64,000 nt of DNA from Catellatospora sp. KI3 (GCF_029948125.1 NZ_JASAMB010000010.1:62001-126000), one strand, 5' to 3'. Shown: positions 26,648 through 35,954, counted from the first letter of the stretch. Numbers and translations are program-made. The notes: generated by a model not told the origin, from the sequence alone.

Positions 26648-28626
26648 AACCGAACAGCGTCGACTACACCGTTACCGCATGGCCGGCGTTCAGCCGGGAG
26701 ATCGAGGGCACCCTCGCCGTCCATGCGCAGTTCGTCGTGCATGGCAACGTGCACGACCAGTACGCCGTACCCGCTCCCGCGAGTCCCGACCTTCCGGGGC
26801 ACGTGCGGCAGCTGCCGTGTCACCTGCTGCCGATGAAGGAGGTGCTCTGGGAGCGCCTGCGGCTCAGCGGCTACGCCTGCCTGATCACGTTCGACCCGGT
26901 CGCCGGATTCGATGTCTTCCCGCCCGACGACGACGCGGCGCGTCAAGCCGCGGAGAGACTGCTCCCCGGGGTGCTGGGGACCCGACCCCGGTGGGAGCAG
27001 ATGCGCGCCCACCTCGCCGCCATCACCGGTGCCCCGCCGCCGGGGCGGAACGCGACCGAGGGTGCGTTGGACTCGCGGGCGACCACACCTTGCGTGCGCG
27101 CCGCGCTGCTGATCGACCTGGCCTCGCGGATCTCCGCCACCCCTGCCTCGCTGACGGTGCAAGAGCACGAGTTCTTCCTGTACTGCCTCAAGGCCGCAGA
27201 GCTGGCGGTGCCCGTCTCCGGCGGCGGCCGACGACCGTTCCGGCTTTTCAACCCCGTGATCTGGCTCGTGGACAAGGAGCACGATCTGCCGGGGTGGTTC
27301 ACCAACGGCAGCGAGCGCGTCCGTGACGTGGCTGTCCCCAAGCCGATGCTGGACGTCCGCGGTTCGGCGGCGGCGAACCTCGCCTACGAGGTGTTCCGTG
27401 TCCAGGAAGACCTGCACCGCCTGCCCGCCGACCATCCGGACAACCACCGGGTCAAGGCGTTCGCCGACAGCACCGACGGGCTGACCCTGCGCGCGATGGA
27501 GGAGATCAGCACGCTGGCGCAGGATCGGGGCCTCTCCTTCGCCGAGATCACCGACGCGATCCGGATCTACAAACTGGGTGTCGACGAGAACCCCTGGCGG
27601 CGGGCGGTCATGCGCCGCCAGATCCAGGACGGGCAGGAGATGATCCAGAAGCGGGTGCTGGGGCAGCCCCGGGCCGTCAACCGGACCCTGGACATCCTCA
27701 AGCGCGCGGCGCTCGGCCTGTCCGGCGCTCAGGCGCCGAGCGCGGTCAACCGGCCACGCGGGGTCATCTTCTTCGCCGGTCCCACCGGCGTCGGCAAGAC
27801 CGAACTGGCAAAGAGCGTCGCCGGCCTGCTCTTCGGCGATCAGAACGCCTACCTGCGGTTCGACATGAGCGAATTCGCTGCTGAGCAGGCCGTGGACCGG
27901 CTGACCGGCGCCCCGCCCGGGTATGTCGGCTACGACCAGGGCGGCGAGCTCACCACGGCGGTACGGGAGCGGCCGTTCCAGGTCGTGCTCTTCGACGAGA
28001 TCGAGAAGGCGCACCCGCGGCTGATGGACCGGTTCCTGCAGATCCTGGAGGACGGCCGACTTACCGACGGCCACGGCGAGACTACCCACTTCTCCGAGTG
28101 TGTGCTCATCTTCACCTCGAATCTCGGCGTCGTGCACCACGACGAGCACACCAAGGAGCCGGTGTTGCTGGTGGACCCCAGCGACGGCCCCGAGGAGCTA
28201 GAGAAGCGGGTGCTCGCGGCGATCCGCGACCACTTCAGGCTGAAGCTGGGCCGCCCGGAGCTGCTCAACCGCTTCGGCGACAACATCGTGGTCTTCGACT
28301 TCATCGACGAGCGGACCGCCATCCAAATCTTCGACCTGCAACTGGGGAACATCGGGACCCGCCTGGCGTACGAGCACCGACTGCGGCTCGAGCTCAGCGA
28401 CCAAGCGCGCGCGCAGCTGCTCGAGCAGTGCATCGCGGACCCGCTTAACGGGGGCCGTGGCATCGGCAACGCGCTGGAGGCGAATCTGATCAACCCGCTG
28501 GCGCGGGCGCTGTTCGACCGGGAGGAGACCGCCGACGGCGTAGTGGTGGTCGACTCCATCGGTCGCGACGCAAACCGTATCGCCACCCTGCAGCTGCGGT
28601 TCCGGCCCGGATCGGCGCCGGCATGA
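26644..28626 (+). CDS. ClpB-D2-like AAA+ ATPase with unique N-terminal region
   Basis: A 660-residue protein with a single AAA+ module of the Clp/Hsp100 D2 type. Walker A is GPTGVGKT (K385), and the pore-loop segment is GAPPGYVGYDQGG. Walker B is VVLFDEIEKAHP (D451-E452), sensor 1 is IFTSNLG, and a D2 small domain ends the protein. A KRVLGQPRAVNRTL element introduces the module, as in ClpB. The first 330 residues match neither the Clp N domain nor D1, and probably bind a substrate or partner. A D2-only unfoldase with no ClpP suggests remodelling of a dedicated target. It is coupled to both neighbours by 4-base overlaps. Confidence 0.88.
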   Translation: MKPNSVDYTVTAWPAFSREIEGTLAVHAQFVVHGNVHDQYAVPAPASPDLPGHVRQLPCHLLPMKEVLWERLRLSGYACLITFDPVAGFDVFPPDDDAARQAAERLLPGVLGTRPRWEQMRAHLAAITGAPPPGRNATEGALDSRATTPCVRAALLIDLASRISATPASLTVQEHEFFLYCLKAAELAVPVSGGGRRPFRLFNPVIWLVDKEHDLPGWFTNGSERVRDVAVPKPMLDVRGSAAANLAYEVFRVQEDLHRLPADHPDNHRVKAFADSTDGLTLRAMEEISTLAQDRGLSFAEITDAIRIYKLGVDENPWRRAVMRRQIQDGQEMIQKRVLGQPRAVNRTLDILKRAALGLSGAQAPSAVNRPRGVIFFAGPTGVGKTELAKSVAGLLFGDQNAYLRFDMSEFAAEQAVDRLTGAPPGYVGYDQGGELTTAVRERPFQVVLFDEIEKAHPRLMDRFLQILEDGRLTDGHGETTHFSECVLIFTSNLGVVHHDEHTKEPVLLVDPSDGPEELEKRVLAAIRDHFRLKLGRPELLNRFGDNIVVFDFIDERTAIQIFDLQLGNIGTRLAYEHRLRLELSDQARAQLLEQCIADPLNGGRGIGNALEANLINPLARALFDREETADGVVVVDSIGRDANRIATLQLRFRPGSAPA

Positions 28627-29204
28627 GCTGGGTCTGCCCGGTAGACGGGGAAGAGTTCACTCAGCCGACGGGCCAGCGGTGCCCGAACCACAACACGGAG
28701 AAGCTGGTCCGGGCGAAAGAGTCCCGCGGTGTGGGCGACCCGGCGCCCGAGCCAGCGCCCCCGTCGCACGCACCATCGGAGAGCGGTTCCTGCTGGCGAT
28801 GCCGCCGGCCGTATCCCGATGCCGCGGTTGATACGTGCCCGGACTGCCTTTCGCCCGTCGCCGTCCCCGCGCTCGCGCTGCGCAGCGGTGACGGCGGTCT
28901 ACTCACCGCCGAGCGCGGCACTACCGTACGACTCGGGCGAGATCCCACCTGGACCGAGAACACCGATTTCATCGGCAAGCACGGCACCGTCCACGGTCGA
29001 CACGCGATCGTCGAGGTCGCTGCAGACGGAACCGTCACGGTGCGTCCGCTGATGCCCCCGCGCGGCTACAGCAACGGCACCTATGTCAATGGACGGGAGA
29101 TCGTCGAGAAGGTGGCCCACCCGGTCAGCGACGGCGCCGAGCTGCGATTGGGCGAAACCTGCGTCATCACCATCCAGATCTTCGAAAGGACGGACCTGGA
29201 ATGA
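28623..29204 (+). CDS. Zinc-ribbon FHA-domain protein
   Basis: A 193-residue cytosolic adaptor. C57-X2-C60 and C72-X2-C75 form a zinc ribbon, and an extra Cys/His cluster (C5, C20, H23) lies at the N terminus. Residues about 85-190 form an FHA domain with the phosphothreonine-binding hallmarks GRD (105-107), HGRH (124-127) and SNGTYVNG (150-157). FHA domains bind pThr peptides, and the kinase of this operon carries a threefold Thr repeat. It overlaps the AAA+ gene upstream and the CHAT gene downstream by 4 bases each. Confidence 0.9.
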   Translation: MSWVCPVDGEEFTQPTGQRCPNHNTEKLVRAKESRGVGDPAPEPAPPSHAPSESGSCWRCRRPYPDAAVDTCPDCLSPVAVPALALRSGDGGLLTAERGTTVRLGRDPTWTENTDFIGKHGTVHGRHAIVEVAADGTVTVRPLMPPRGYSNGTYVNGREIVEKVAHPVSDGAELRLGETCVITIQIFERTDLE

Positions 29205-32200
29205 CTCCGATCGAAGGCGAGCTCGAGCTGTTCACGCGGGAGCTGGCGGCACGGCAGGAATCCGGCCGGGCCGAAGACGCCATCGCCGTCGCCGACCGAG
29301 GGTGGGAACTGCTGGGCGGCGACCGGCTCGCGGCGGCCGCCGATACCAGCCCACTCCTCGACGCCATTCTGCCAGCGATGAGCTGGGCAGAGGCGCAGCT
29401 GCCGGCGACCCACCCGCGCCGGGCGGCGGTCACCGGGCGGCTGGGCACGCTGCTGGCGCTGCGGTATCTGACGGGAAGCGGGCGCGCCGACGACCGCGAC
29501 CGCGCGCTCGTGCTGCTTGCCGAGGCAGGACCGGGTTTCCCCGGCGGCCAGGTCATGAGAGCCCTGGTGCTGCTGATCAGCTCGTTTCCTACCGGCGCGC
29601 TGGCTCCGCTGCGCGACCTCGCCGTCAACGCCCGCTCCGGGCACCTGGTCGACAACGCCGCACTGCACGACTTGGCGATGGCCATGACCGACGGTGTACG
29701 CGATGCGCGGGTCCGGGAGGCATTGACAATTCTGACTCAACCGACCGATGAGGTTATGCCGCCAGAGCTGGCGGACTTCGCAGACGGCCTGCGCGGCCTG
29801 GCGGCCTTGATGCTCGACGACGAGCAGGCCCCCGTCGGAGACTCGGTGAGCCGCCTCGCCGAGAACTGGGCCGGGCCTGGACGTGACGAACTCGCGGCCC
29901 TGGCCGTTCTCGCCCAGATCCGCCAGCCGTCGCGGTTACCGGCTCACGAGGAGCTGACCGAGACGCTGTCGGCTGCGGTATTGGGTCTTCCGCCGGGGCA
30001 CGCCATGCGGGTGCTCCTTCAGTCCGAGCTGGCGGAAGCGCTGATGCGGCAGGCGATGCGGAGCGGGACGGGCCCCGACATCGAAGCGGCCGTGGCGGCC
30101 TTCGCCGACGGCTTCGCCGAGGTCGAGGAGGGACACCTGCTCTACGACCACATGCTGCGCAGCCTGGCTGGTGCCATGGTCAGCCACGCCGCTGTGGACG
30201 CGAGCGATGCCGACGTCGATCAGGCGATGGCACTCGCAGCCCAGGTCGCGAGCAAGACGGGCACCGATCCGGTGCAGGCGGGCCGCGACCGGTTTCTCGT
30301 CGGCATGGCACGTATGCTGCACGCCGTACGCACCACCCGCTACGCGGACATGGCGGCGGCAATCGACGAGATGACCGCGGCGGCGGCCGCACTCCCGCCC
30401 GGCGACGAGCTGGCTCCCACGGTGCAGGCAACCCTCGGCGCGGCGATCCTCGACCGGTACCAGCTCCACGGTGCGCTGGAGGATCTCGACTCCGGGATGG
30501 AGAGACTGAACGCGGCTCTAGCGGAGAGCCGGTCTCGCGGCAGTGACGACTGGGGGACGACCACGCTCCAGGGGCTGGCGGCGTACAGCCGGGTGCTGCG
30601 GGCGCTGCGCCTGCCCGGGGAGGTCGACCTGGCCGGGACAGTCGACGAACTTCGCCACGTCGTCGGCTCGCTGCCGCCGGGCAACATGGCGCGGGGGCGC
30701 GCGATGTCGGGGCTGGGGCTGGGCCTGTTCGCCCTCGCTGTCGACGGCGAGTCCGTCGACCTGGACCGCCTGGCCGAAGGCTGCCGCCTGCTGGCCGAGG
30801 TCGCTCTGGTGGAACCAGGACCGGCGTCGGAACGGTCCGCGACGCTGGCCCGGGCTGGGCTGGCCCACCTCGCCCAGGCCCTGCTCGCCGGCGACTGTGA
30901 GCAGAGGCCCGCTCTGTTCACGCGTGGTATCGATCTGCTCCATGCTTCCGTCGAACAGCCGGGGATGCCCGGCTGGAGTATGTGCCGAAACCTCTGCGGC
31001 CTGGCTTTCGGGTACGAGCTGCGAGCGGCGGTCACCGGTTCGGCGGCCGATCTCGATGAGGCGATCGAGCAGCTCGAACTGGCCTACTTCTTCAGCGGCG
31101 AGCAGGCCGGCCACGCGGCCACGGCAGCTTTGCTGAGGCAGTTGTCGCGGGCGTACTGGAACCGCAACGCGCGACTGGGCGAGGACCGGCGGTCGGCGGT
31201 GGTGTTCGGACTGGAGGAGCTGCGCGCCCGTACCGACGAGGTACTGCTGCAGTCCGGAACTCAGGACGGTCTGCTGGCCGCGCGCGGTGCGGCCGAGCGG
31301 GCGTACGAGATCGCCCGTTGGTGTGGGGAGCTTGACCCCCCGCTTCCCACTGACGCGGTCGAGGCCCTCGAACTCGGTCGCGGCCTGGTGCTGTACGCAA
31401 CCACCGTGGCCGTGGAGGTGCCGGAGCTGCTGCGCCGGTATGGCCACCCTGACCTTGCCGAACAGTGGCTGGCCGAGCGGCGCCAGGCAGAGCCGCAGTG
31501 GGACGGCTTCCAAGCGTCCGCCGCGCAGCGCGATCCTCGCCTCGATGCGTCACATCTGGCCGCAGCTGCCCGGCTGCAGGCCCAGCCGCCCTCGGGCATC
31601 CGGCTGAAGGTCGTGTCGGCGTTGATGAAGGAGTCGGTCCTCCGTTCCGTTCCCACCGCGGTCGAACGGGCGGCCGCGCTGGCCTCTTGCCGCGCCGACG
31701 CGCTGGTGTACCTGGTCCCTGAGCACGACGGCCAGGCGGGATTCGCGATGGTCCAATGCGCTGGCGACGACCCGGTACGTGTCGATCTGGAAGGCCTGCG
31801 CGAGGCCAGCACCTTGACCGCGTACGGCGAAGCGGAAGCTGCCGTCCGCACGGCGCAAGACGGCAGAGCGGCTCGTCGGCGGTGGCGTGAGGCGCTGGGT
31901 GAGCTGTGCGACTGGGCGTGGCCGACGGTGATGGAGCCCGTGCTGTCGGCCGTCTGCGAGCTCACCGGGCGGGTACAGCCCGCTGTGGTCCTGGTCCCCT
32001 GCGGCACGCTGGCGGCAGTTCCCTGGCACGCTGCTCGTTCGTCCGGCGGATACGCCATCGCACGGGCGGAGATCACCTTCGCGGCGTCCTGTCGTCAGCT
32101 GTGTGACGCGTCACGGCGGGAGCTGTTGGAACTCGGTACCCAGCCGGTTCTTGTGGGCAACCCGGGGGGCGACCTGATCTACGTGCCGTTGGCGATCGAG

Positions 32201-32836
32201 GGGATCCGCGACGCCTGGTACCCCGATGCGGTGATGTACGGCCAGTTTGCCTGCACCGTTGCGGGCCGCGGTACCGCAGCGCAGGTGCTGGCGCACATGC
32301 CCGGTGCCGCCGGGGCAGCCTCGCTGCTGCATCTGGGCTGCCATGCGAAGGTGGTGGACTCGGCGACTGGTTCCTATCTGGACCTAGCCGACGGCCAGCA
32401 GTTGTCGATGGCGGCGATCCTGCATCAGGCCGGAAGGGCGGCCCGGTCTGCTCCTGGCGGGTTGGTCATCCTCAGCGCGTGCACGAGCGACCTGACCGCC
32501 ACCGACCCGAACGAGGCGCTGACGCTGGCGAACGCCTTCATGGCCGCGGGGGCCGGTGCGGCGGTGGGAACACGCTGGAAGGTACAGGAGGTGCGCACGG
32601 CGATATTCACGTACGCCCTGCACGCCTTCCTGCGTGAAGCGCCCGTGACCGACCGCCCGGGAGTGCGGCGGGCACTCCACCAGGCACAGCGCTGGATGGC
32701 TGATCCGGCCCGCCGCCGCCTGCCCCGGATGCCCGACGCGTTGTGGGATGAGGTCGTCCTGGCCGGGAGTGGCCAAGGGCTTGGCGATCTTGAACATCCC
32801 GAATCATGGGCCGGATTCATTCTGCAAGGCGCCTGA
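29201..32836 (+). CDS. CHAT-domain protease-like protein with long TPR-like region
   Basis: A 1211-residue protein. About the first 850 residues are helical TPR-like repeats, many starting with LPPG or PPGH. The C-terminal 300 residues are a CHAT domain (caspase fold), with catalytic H1048 in LLHLGCH and C1094 in LSACTSD, and the expected GA/VGTRW motif after. CHAT proteases in this arrangement cleave partner proteins once a signal is sensed; bacterial examples act in immunity. The start overlaps the FHA gene stop. The likely input is the kinase/FHA/AAA+ proteins encoded upstream (inference). No membrane segment is seen. Confidence 0.9.
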   Translation: MTPIEGELELFTRELAARQESGRAEDAIAVADRGWELLGGDRLAAAADTSPLLDAILPAMSWAEAQLPATHPRRAAVTGRLGTLLALRYLTGSGRADDRDRALVLLAEAGPGFPGGQVMRALVLLISSFPTGALAPLRDLAVNARSGHLVDNAALHDLAMAMTDGVRDARVREALTILTQPTDEVMPPELADFADGLRGLAALMLDDEQAPVGDSVSRLAENWAGPGRDELAALAVLAQIRQPSRLPAHEELTETLSAAVLGLPPGHAMRVLLQSELAEALMRQAMRSGTGPDIEAAVAAFADGFAEVEEGHLLYDHMLRSLAGAMVSHAAVDASDADVDQAMALAAQVASKTGTDPVQAGRDRFLVGMARMLHAVRTTRYADMAAAIDEMTAAAAALPPGDELAPTVQATLGAAILDRYQLHGALEDLDSGMERLNAALAESRSRGSDDWGTTTLQGLAAYSRVLRALRLPGEVDLAGTVDELRHVVGSLPPGNMARGRAMSGLGLGLFALAVDGESVDLDRLAEGCRLLAEVALVEPGPASERSATLARAGLAHLAQALLAGDCEQRPALFTRGIDLLHASVEQPGMPGWSMCRNLCGLAFGYELRAAVTGSAADLDEAIEQLELAYFFSGEQAGHAATAALLRQLSRAYWNRNARLGEDRRSAVVFGLEELRARTDEVLLQSGTQDGLLAARGAAERAYEIARWCGELDPPLPTDAVEALELGRGLVLYATTVAVEVPELLRRYGHPDLAEQWLAERRQAEPQWDGFQASAAQRDPRLDASHLAAAARLQAQPPSGIRLKVVSALMKESVLRSVPTAVERAAALASCRADALVYLVPEHDGQAGFAMVQCAGDDPVRVDLEGLREASTLTAYGEAEAAVRTAQDGRAARRRWREALGELCDWAWPTVMEPVLSAVCELTGRVQPAVVLVPCGTLAAVPWHAARSSGGYAIARAEITFAASCRQLCDASRRELLELGTQPVLVGNPGGDLIYVPLAIEGIRDAWYPDAVMYGQFACTVAGRGTAAQVLAHMPGAAGAASLLHLGCHAKVVDSATGSYLDLADGQQLSMAAILHQAGRAARSAPGGLVILSACTSDLTATDPNEALTLANAFMAAGAGAAVGTRWKVQEVRTAIFTYALHAFLREAPVTDRPGVRRALHQAQRWMADPARRRLPRMPDALWDEVVLAGSGQGLGDLEHPESWAGFILQGA

Positions 32837-32849
32837 CCGGAGGAAGATC

Positions 32850-33497
32850 ATGGCAGTAGAGAACGTGATACGAGTACTGGAGGAGTACGCGGTCGACGTC
32901 GTGGTGCGGCTGACCGGCTCCGCCCGCGCCGAGCTGCGGGATCTGGTCGCGGCGGTGCGCGTGCCCTCCGCGGACCCGGCGGAGGGGCGGATGCGGGGGC
33001 TGCAACGCCTGATGGTGTTCTTCATCAGGCAACTGCCGGCTGAACATCCGGTGCGGCGCGCGGCGGCTGACGACGACACTGACCTGAGCAGCGCGGCAGT
33101 GACCACGGCGCTGGACGAAGCGCTGCGAACCCTGGCGGAACTTCTCTTCGAATCCACCGTCGCGGTGGACGACATTGGCGCCCGGGTCCGGGAGCGCCTG
33201 CTAGCCGAACCAGCCCACGAGGGTCAGGCGGAGCTGCCGGCGCCGCAGGGAGTGATCGTGCTGCCGTCGGGTCCGCACGGGCGTATACCCGACTTCCAGT
33301 TCACCGGGTCGCAGCAGGTGTGGCCGGTGGTGCAGCAGGTGAACCGACTCCTGCTCGCCGACCGCGATCCCTGGGGAGCCACCTTCTGGTGGCTCACCAC
33401 CAACGGCTGGCTGAACTGCCGTCCAGTCAGCCTGATCGGACGCAACTACGACGCCGAGCTGGTCGCTGCCGCTCGGGCCGTCAGCGAGAGGGTGTGA
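32850..33497 (+). CDS. Xre/MbcA/ParS-like antitoxin partner of the RES toxin
   Basis: A 215-residue protein with CCGGAGGAAG just before ATG 32850. The N-terminal 130 residues are helical and not a typical HTH. The C-terminal 60 residues (DPWGATFWWLTTNGWL, then DAELVAAARAVSE) resemble the MbcA/ParS toxin-binding domain that blocks RES enzymes. The gene sits directly upstream of the RES gene, as in Xre-RES pairs, and 13 bp after the CHAT gene. The missing classical HTH suggests it neutralises the toxin by binding alone, leaving regulation to the operon. Confidence 0.7.
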   Translation: MAVENVIRVLEEYAVDVVVRLTGSARAELRDLVAAVRVPSADPAEGRMRGLQRLMVFFIRQLPAEHPVRRAAADDDTDLSSAAVTTALDEALRTLAELLFESTVAVDDIGARVRERLLAEPAHEGQAELPAPQGVIVLPSGPHGRIPDFQFTGSQQVWPVVQQVNRLLLADRDPWGATFWWLTTNGWLNCRPVSLIGRNYDAELVAAARAVSERV

Positions 33498-33498
33498 C

Positions 33499-34149
33499 AT
33501 GCCGGCCAGCCCACCACCAACCGGTCCGGTCCTGCCTCGTCACTTCCTGCTGCCGTCCGGGACGATGGTCTGGCGGGTGCACGAGGATCGATGGAGCTCC
33601 GATGCATTCAACCCCAGCCGAGCGGATCCGCATTTTGGCGGATCCCGTTTTGACAGCACGCCGGATGACCCATACGACTTCCTCTACCTCGCCGGCTCCG
33701 AGGAGGCGGCGCTGAGCGAGGTACTGGCCAGGGACCTATGGCCCAACAGCGACGGGGACCGCCTGCTCGCTTACGCGTCGGTGGCTGGCCGCTGCCTGTC
33801 TGCGCTGGTCACGACCCGCGAGCTGCGCCTGGTGTCGCTGCGGTCGACACTGGACCTCGCGGCAGTGGGTCAGGACGAGTGGCTGGTGAACACTGATCCC
33901 AGCCACTACGGGCAGACCCGGGCGTGGGCGCGCTGGCTGCGTCAAGCCAGTGATACGGCGCAGGGTCTGGCCTGGCAGTCGAACCGCCATCGCCCCACCT
34001 CGGCGTTCGTACTCTTCGGCGACCGCTGCCTCGCGGGTACCCTGGCGGTCCTGCACAGCCATACGCGTCCGCTCTACTCACCGGACGGTATCGAGTGGCT
34101 TAACGATCGGCTGCGCGCCTACCGGATGCGGGTAGAGCCGCCACGTTAG
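33499..34149 (+). CDS. RES-domain toxin (predicted NAD+ phosphorylase/glycohydrolase)
   Basis: A 216-residue protein with the three hallmarks of the RES family. R26 lies in MVWRVHED, E74 in the YLAGSEEAALSEV segment, and the Ser in RPTSAFVLFGDR. FNPSRADPHFGGSRFD is the usual loop after the Arg. RES toxins such as MbcT degrade NAD+ and stop growth (family knowledge). The gene begins one base after the antitoxin stop and is the last of the right operon. It would be the lethal effector if the antitoxin is removed, for example by the CHAT protease (inference). Confidence 0.85.
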   Translation: MPASPPPTGPVLPRHFLLPSGTMVWRVHEDRWSSDAFNPSRADPHFGGSRFDSTPDDPYDFLYLAGSEEAALSEVLARDLWPNSDGDRLLAYASVAGRCLSALVTTRELRLVSLRSTLDLAAVGQDEWLVNTDPSHYGQTRAWARWLRQASDTAQGLAWQSNRHRPTSAFVLFGDRCLAGTLAVLHSHTRPLYSPDGIEWLNDRLRAYRMRVEPPR

Positions 34150-34170
34150 GCCGCAGCCACTGGCTGAGTC

Positions 34171-34983
34171 TCATAGCGTCGGCCAGGCCGGCTCCACGTC
34201 GATGCCCCAGTTGTGAATGGCGGCCCGGACATACTCAAGGTCCCGGGCCGCCTCCGCAGAGCGACCGCACAGCCGAAGTGCTTGGGCTCGGAGCATGTAG
34301 GCGGTCAGAGTCGTCCGGTGATGGCGGCCGAGCCGCTGCTCGTGCTGGCCGATCAGCGAGGACACCAGGTTCAGTGCCTCAGTCGCGTGAACATCGCCGT
34401 CAGGGGTCACTTCGTGAAGGCTCAGCAGGGTTCGCACCTGGTTCGTCCGAGCCTGCTGGGTGAACTCGTGGTGGGCACCACACATGGCCGTCCGTGCGGC
34501 GACCTCCTCCCGCAACAGCCCCAACGACCTCTTCAGGTCGTCGGCGGTACCGCGGTCACGCAGCGCGACAGCCAGGTTCGCGCGGGTGATGCAGGTGCGG
34601 TAGTTGTGAGCGCCGAGGATCTCCGTACGGAGGGCGAGTTCCTTCTCGTACAGCCGGACCCCCTCATCCAGGTCGCCGACAGCTCCTCGCGCACGCACAT
34701 ACCGTGCCTCGTACGACCGGATGCTCATCATGGTGGTGTGGCCGTCCTCGAGGTGCCGCCCTGCGCGGTCGTGCAGCTCGCGCCAGGCCGTGACCGAAGC
34801 CGCGGCGCTGCGGGACTTGCTGCGAATCTCCTCGATGGTGCATTCGACGAGGAAGCCTGTGACGCAGTCCTCGCCTAGCTCCGTACGCGCCTCGTTCAGC
34901 AGCACGAGCAGTTCGTCAACTTGGCCCGTGCGGTCGGCTAGGTGCTGGGCGACCTCCAAACGTGCGACGAAGTAATCGGGCAT
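34171..34983 (-). CDS. TPR protein (kinesin-light-chain-like repeats)
   Basis: A 270-residue soluble protein. At least three TPR units of the actinobacterial signalling type are seen, each with a GxHxxT pattern (LGAHNYRTCITRANLAVAL; CGAHHEFTQQARTNQVRTL; LGRHHRTTLTAYMLRAQAL). I chose ATG 34983 for its GGGAGGAGG site seven bases upstream. An in-frame ATG at 35016 overlaps the stop of the TetR-like gene and adds 11 residues. The gene is convergent with the RES gene, 21 bp away, and is likely a partner of the regulator gene before it. Confidence 0.78.
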   Translation of the reverse strand: MPDYFVARLEVAQHLADRTGQVDELLVLLNEARTELGEDCVTGFLVECTIEEIRSKSRSAAASVTAWRELHDRAGRHLEDGHTTMMSIRSYEARYVRARGAVGDLDEGVRLYEKELALRTEILGAHNYRTCITRANLAVALRDRGTADDLKRSLGLLREEVAARTAMCGAHHEFTQQARTNQVRTLLSLHEVTPDGDVHATEALNLVSSLIGQHEQRLGRHHRTTLTAYMLRAQALRLCGRSAEAARDLEYVRAAIHNWGIDVEPAWPTL

Positions 34984-35012
34984 CTGCGCCTCCTCCCGCT
35001 GATCAGCCACCG

Positions 35013-35843
35013 TCATCGCACACGAGCCCCGAGCAGGTCGAGCAGTAGCCGCAACTGGGGTGAGAGCTGATGCTGCAGCCTGTCCCGCTCGTCCTCGGGC
35101 ATGTCGCCAAGGCGACAGGCCAGGTGCGCCAACGATTCATTGATGAGCGCCGCTACGCTCGGAGTGCTGTCGATAGCTTCCCCGTCGAGCAGTGCGAACA
35201 GCTCACCGCGTACCCCGTTGAGCACTGCCAGCGCGGAGAGGCCGAGTGGATCGACAGCCCGGCGCACGACCTCACCGAGCAAGGAGGTGATGCGCGGCAC
35301 AAGAGAGTCGTCAGCGCAGATCACCAGTAGGTCCTCGATCACCGCTATCGGCGGTGCGGCCCCCAGCGCAGTCGCGAGGGCCGGATGTCCCTGCGCCCAG
35401 GAGGCCGTGACCCGCACGAGGGTCTCTGCGGCCAGGCGACGGTCGTGATGGTTGGTTCGGCTGAGCTCGAAGAGCCAACCCTGCCGAAAAGGCCAGTAAC
35501 TCCAAACCTTCGCCTCGGCGACCAGGCCCATACCGATCTGGAACGGCCCGGGCTGCTGACTGCGACCGATGTCGTCTCGACAGGCGTGCAGCAATGAGGT
35601 ATCCGCGGACGGACCGAACTGGTGGTAAAGCGTCGACTGCGGCAGGCTCACGCTGGCCAGCACCTCATCGCGGTGAAGAGGCACCAACCCCGTCGTCGCG
35701 ATGTGCACAGCGAGTGCACGGATGTGCAACGCCCTGGTACGGCCCGGTGCCAATTGCTTGGTATACCAGTTTGCGGTGCTTGTGGAGGCAAGCTCGTGAG
35801 TCAGGCAGGCTGTCGTCATACCGGGATCACCGGAGCCTTCCAT
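35013..35843 (-). CDS. TetR-like transcriptional regulator
   Basis: A 276-residue protein. Residues about 34-75 form a TetR-type HTH (RALAVHIATTGLVPLHRDEVLASVSLPQSTLYHQFG, here in two parts), with the typical LYHQF recognition-helix end. The rest is a helical ligand or dimer domain without recognised family. The N terminus is uncertain: ATG 35819 is an alternative 8 codons inside. It is the only clear DNA-binding regulator in the island, so it may bind the TGGAA/TTCCA sites between the two main operons (inference). It precedes the TPR gene in the same operon. Confidence 0.65.
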   Translation of the reverse strand: MEGSGDPGMTTACLTHELASTSTANWYTKQLAPGRTRALHIRALAVHIATTGLVPLHRDEVLASVSLPQSTLYHQFGPSADTSLLHACRDDIGRSQQPGPFQIGMGLVAEAKVWSYWPFRQGWLFELSRTNHHDRRLAAETLVRVTASWAQGHPALATALGAAPPIAVIEDLLVICADDSLVPRITSLLGEVVRRAVDPLGLSALAVLNGVRGELFALLDGEAIDSTPSVAALINESLAHLACRLGDMPEDERDRLQHQLSPQLRLLLDLLGARVR

Positions 35844-35954
35844 AATCCGTTCGTATGGTGGGGAAGCCGGCTTCGTGTGTCTCTCCTGTGAGACGGCACG
35901 ACCTTAAGCGACATGCGCTCGAATGTCCGGCGAACGCTGGGTATCGGTAAAGTA

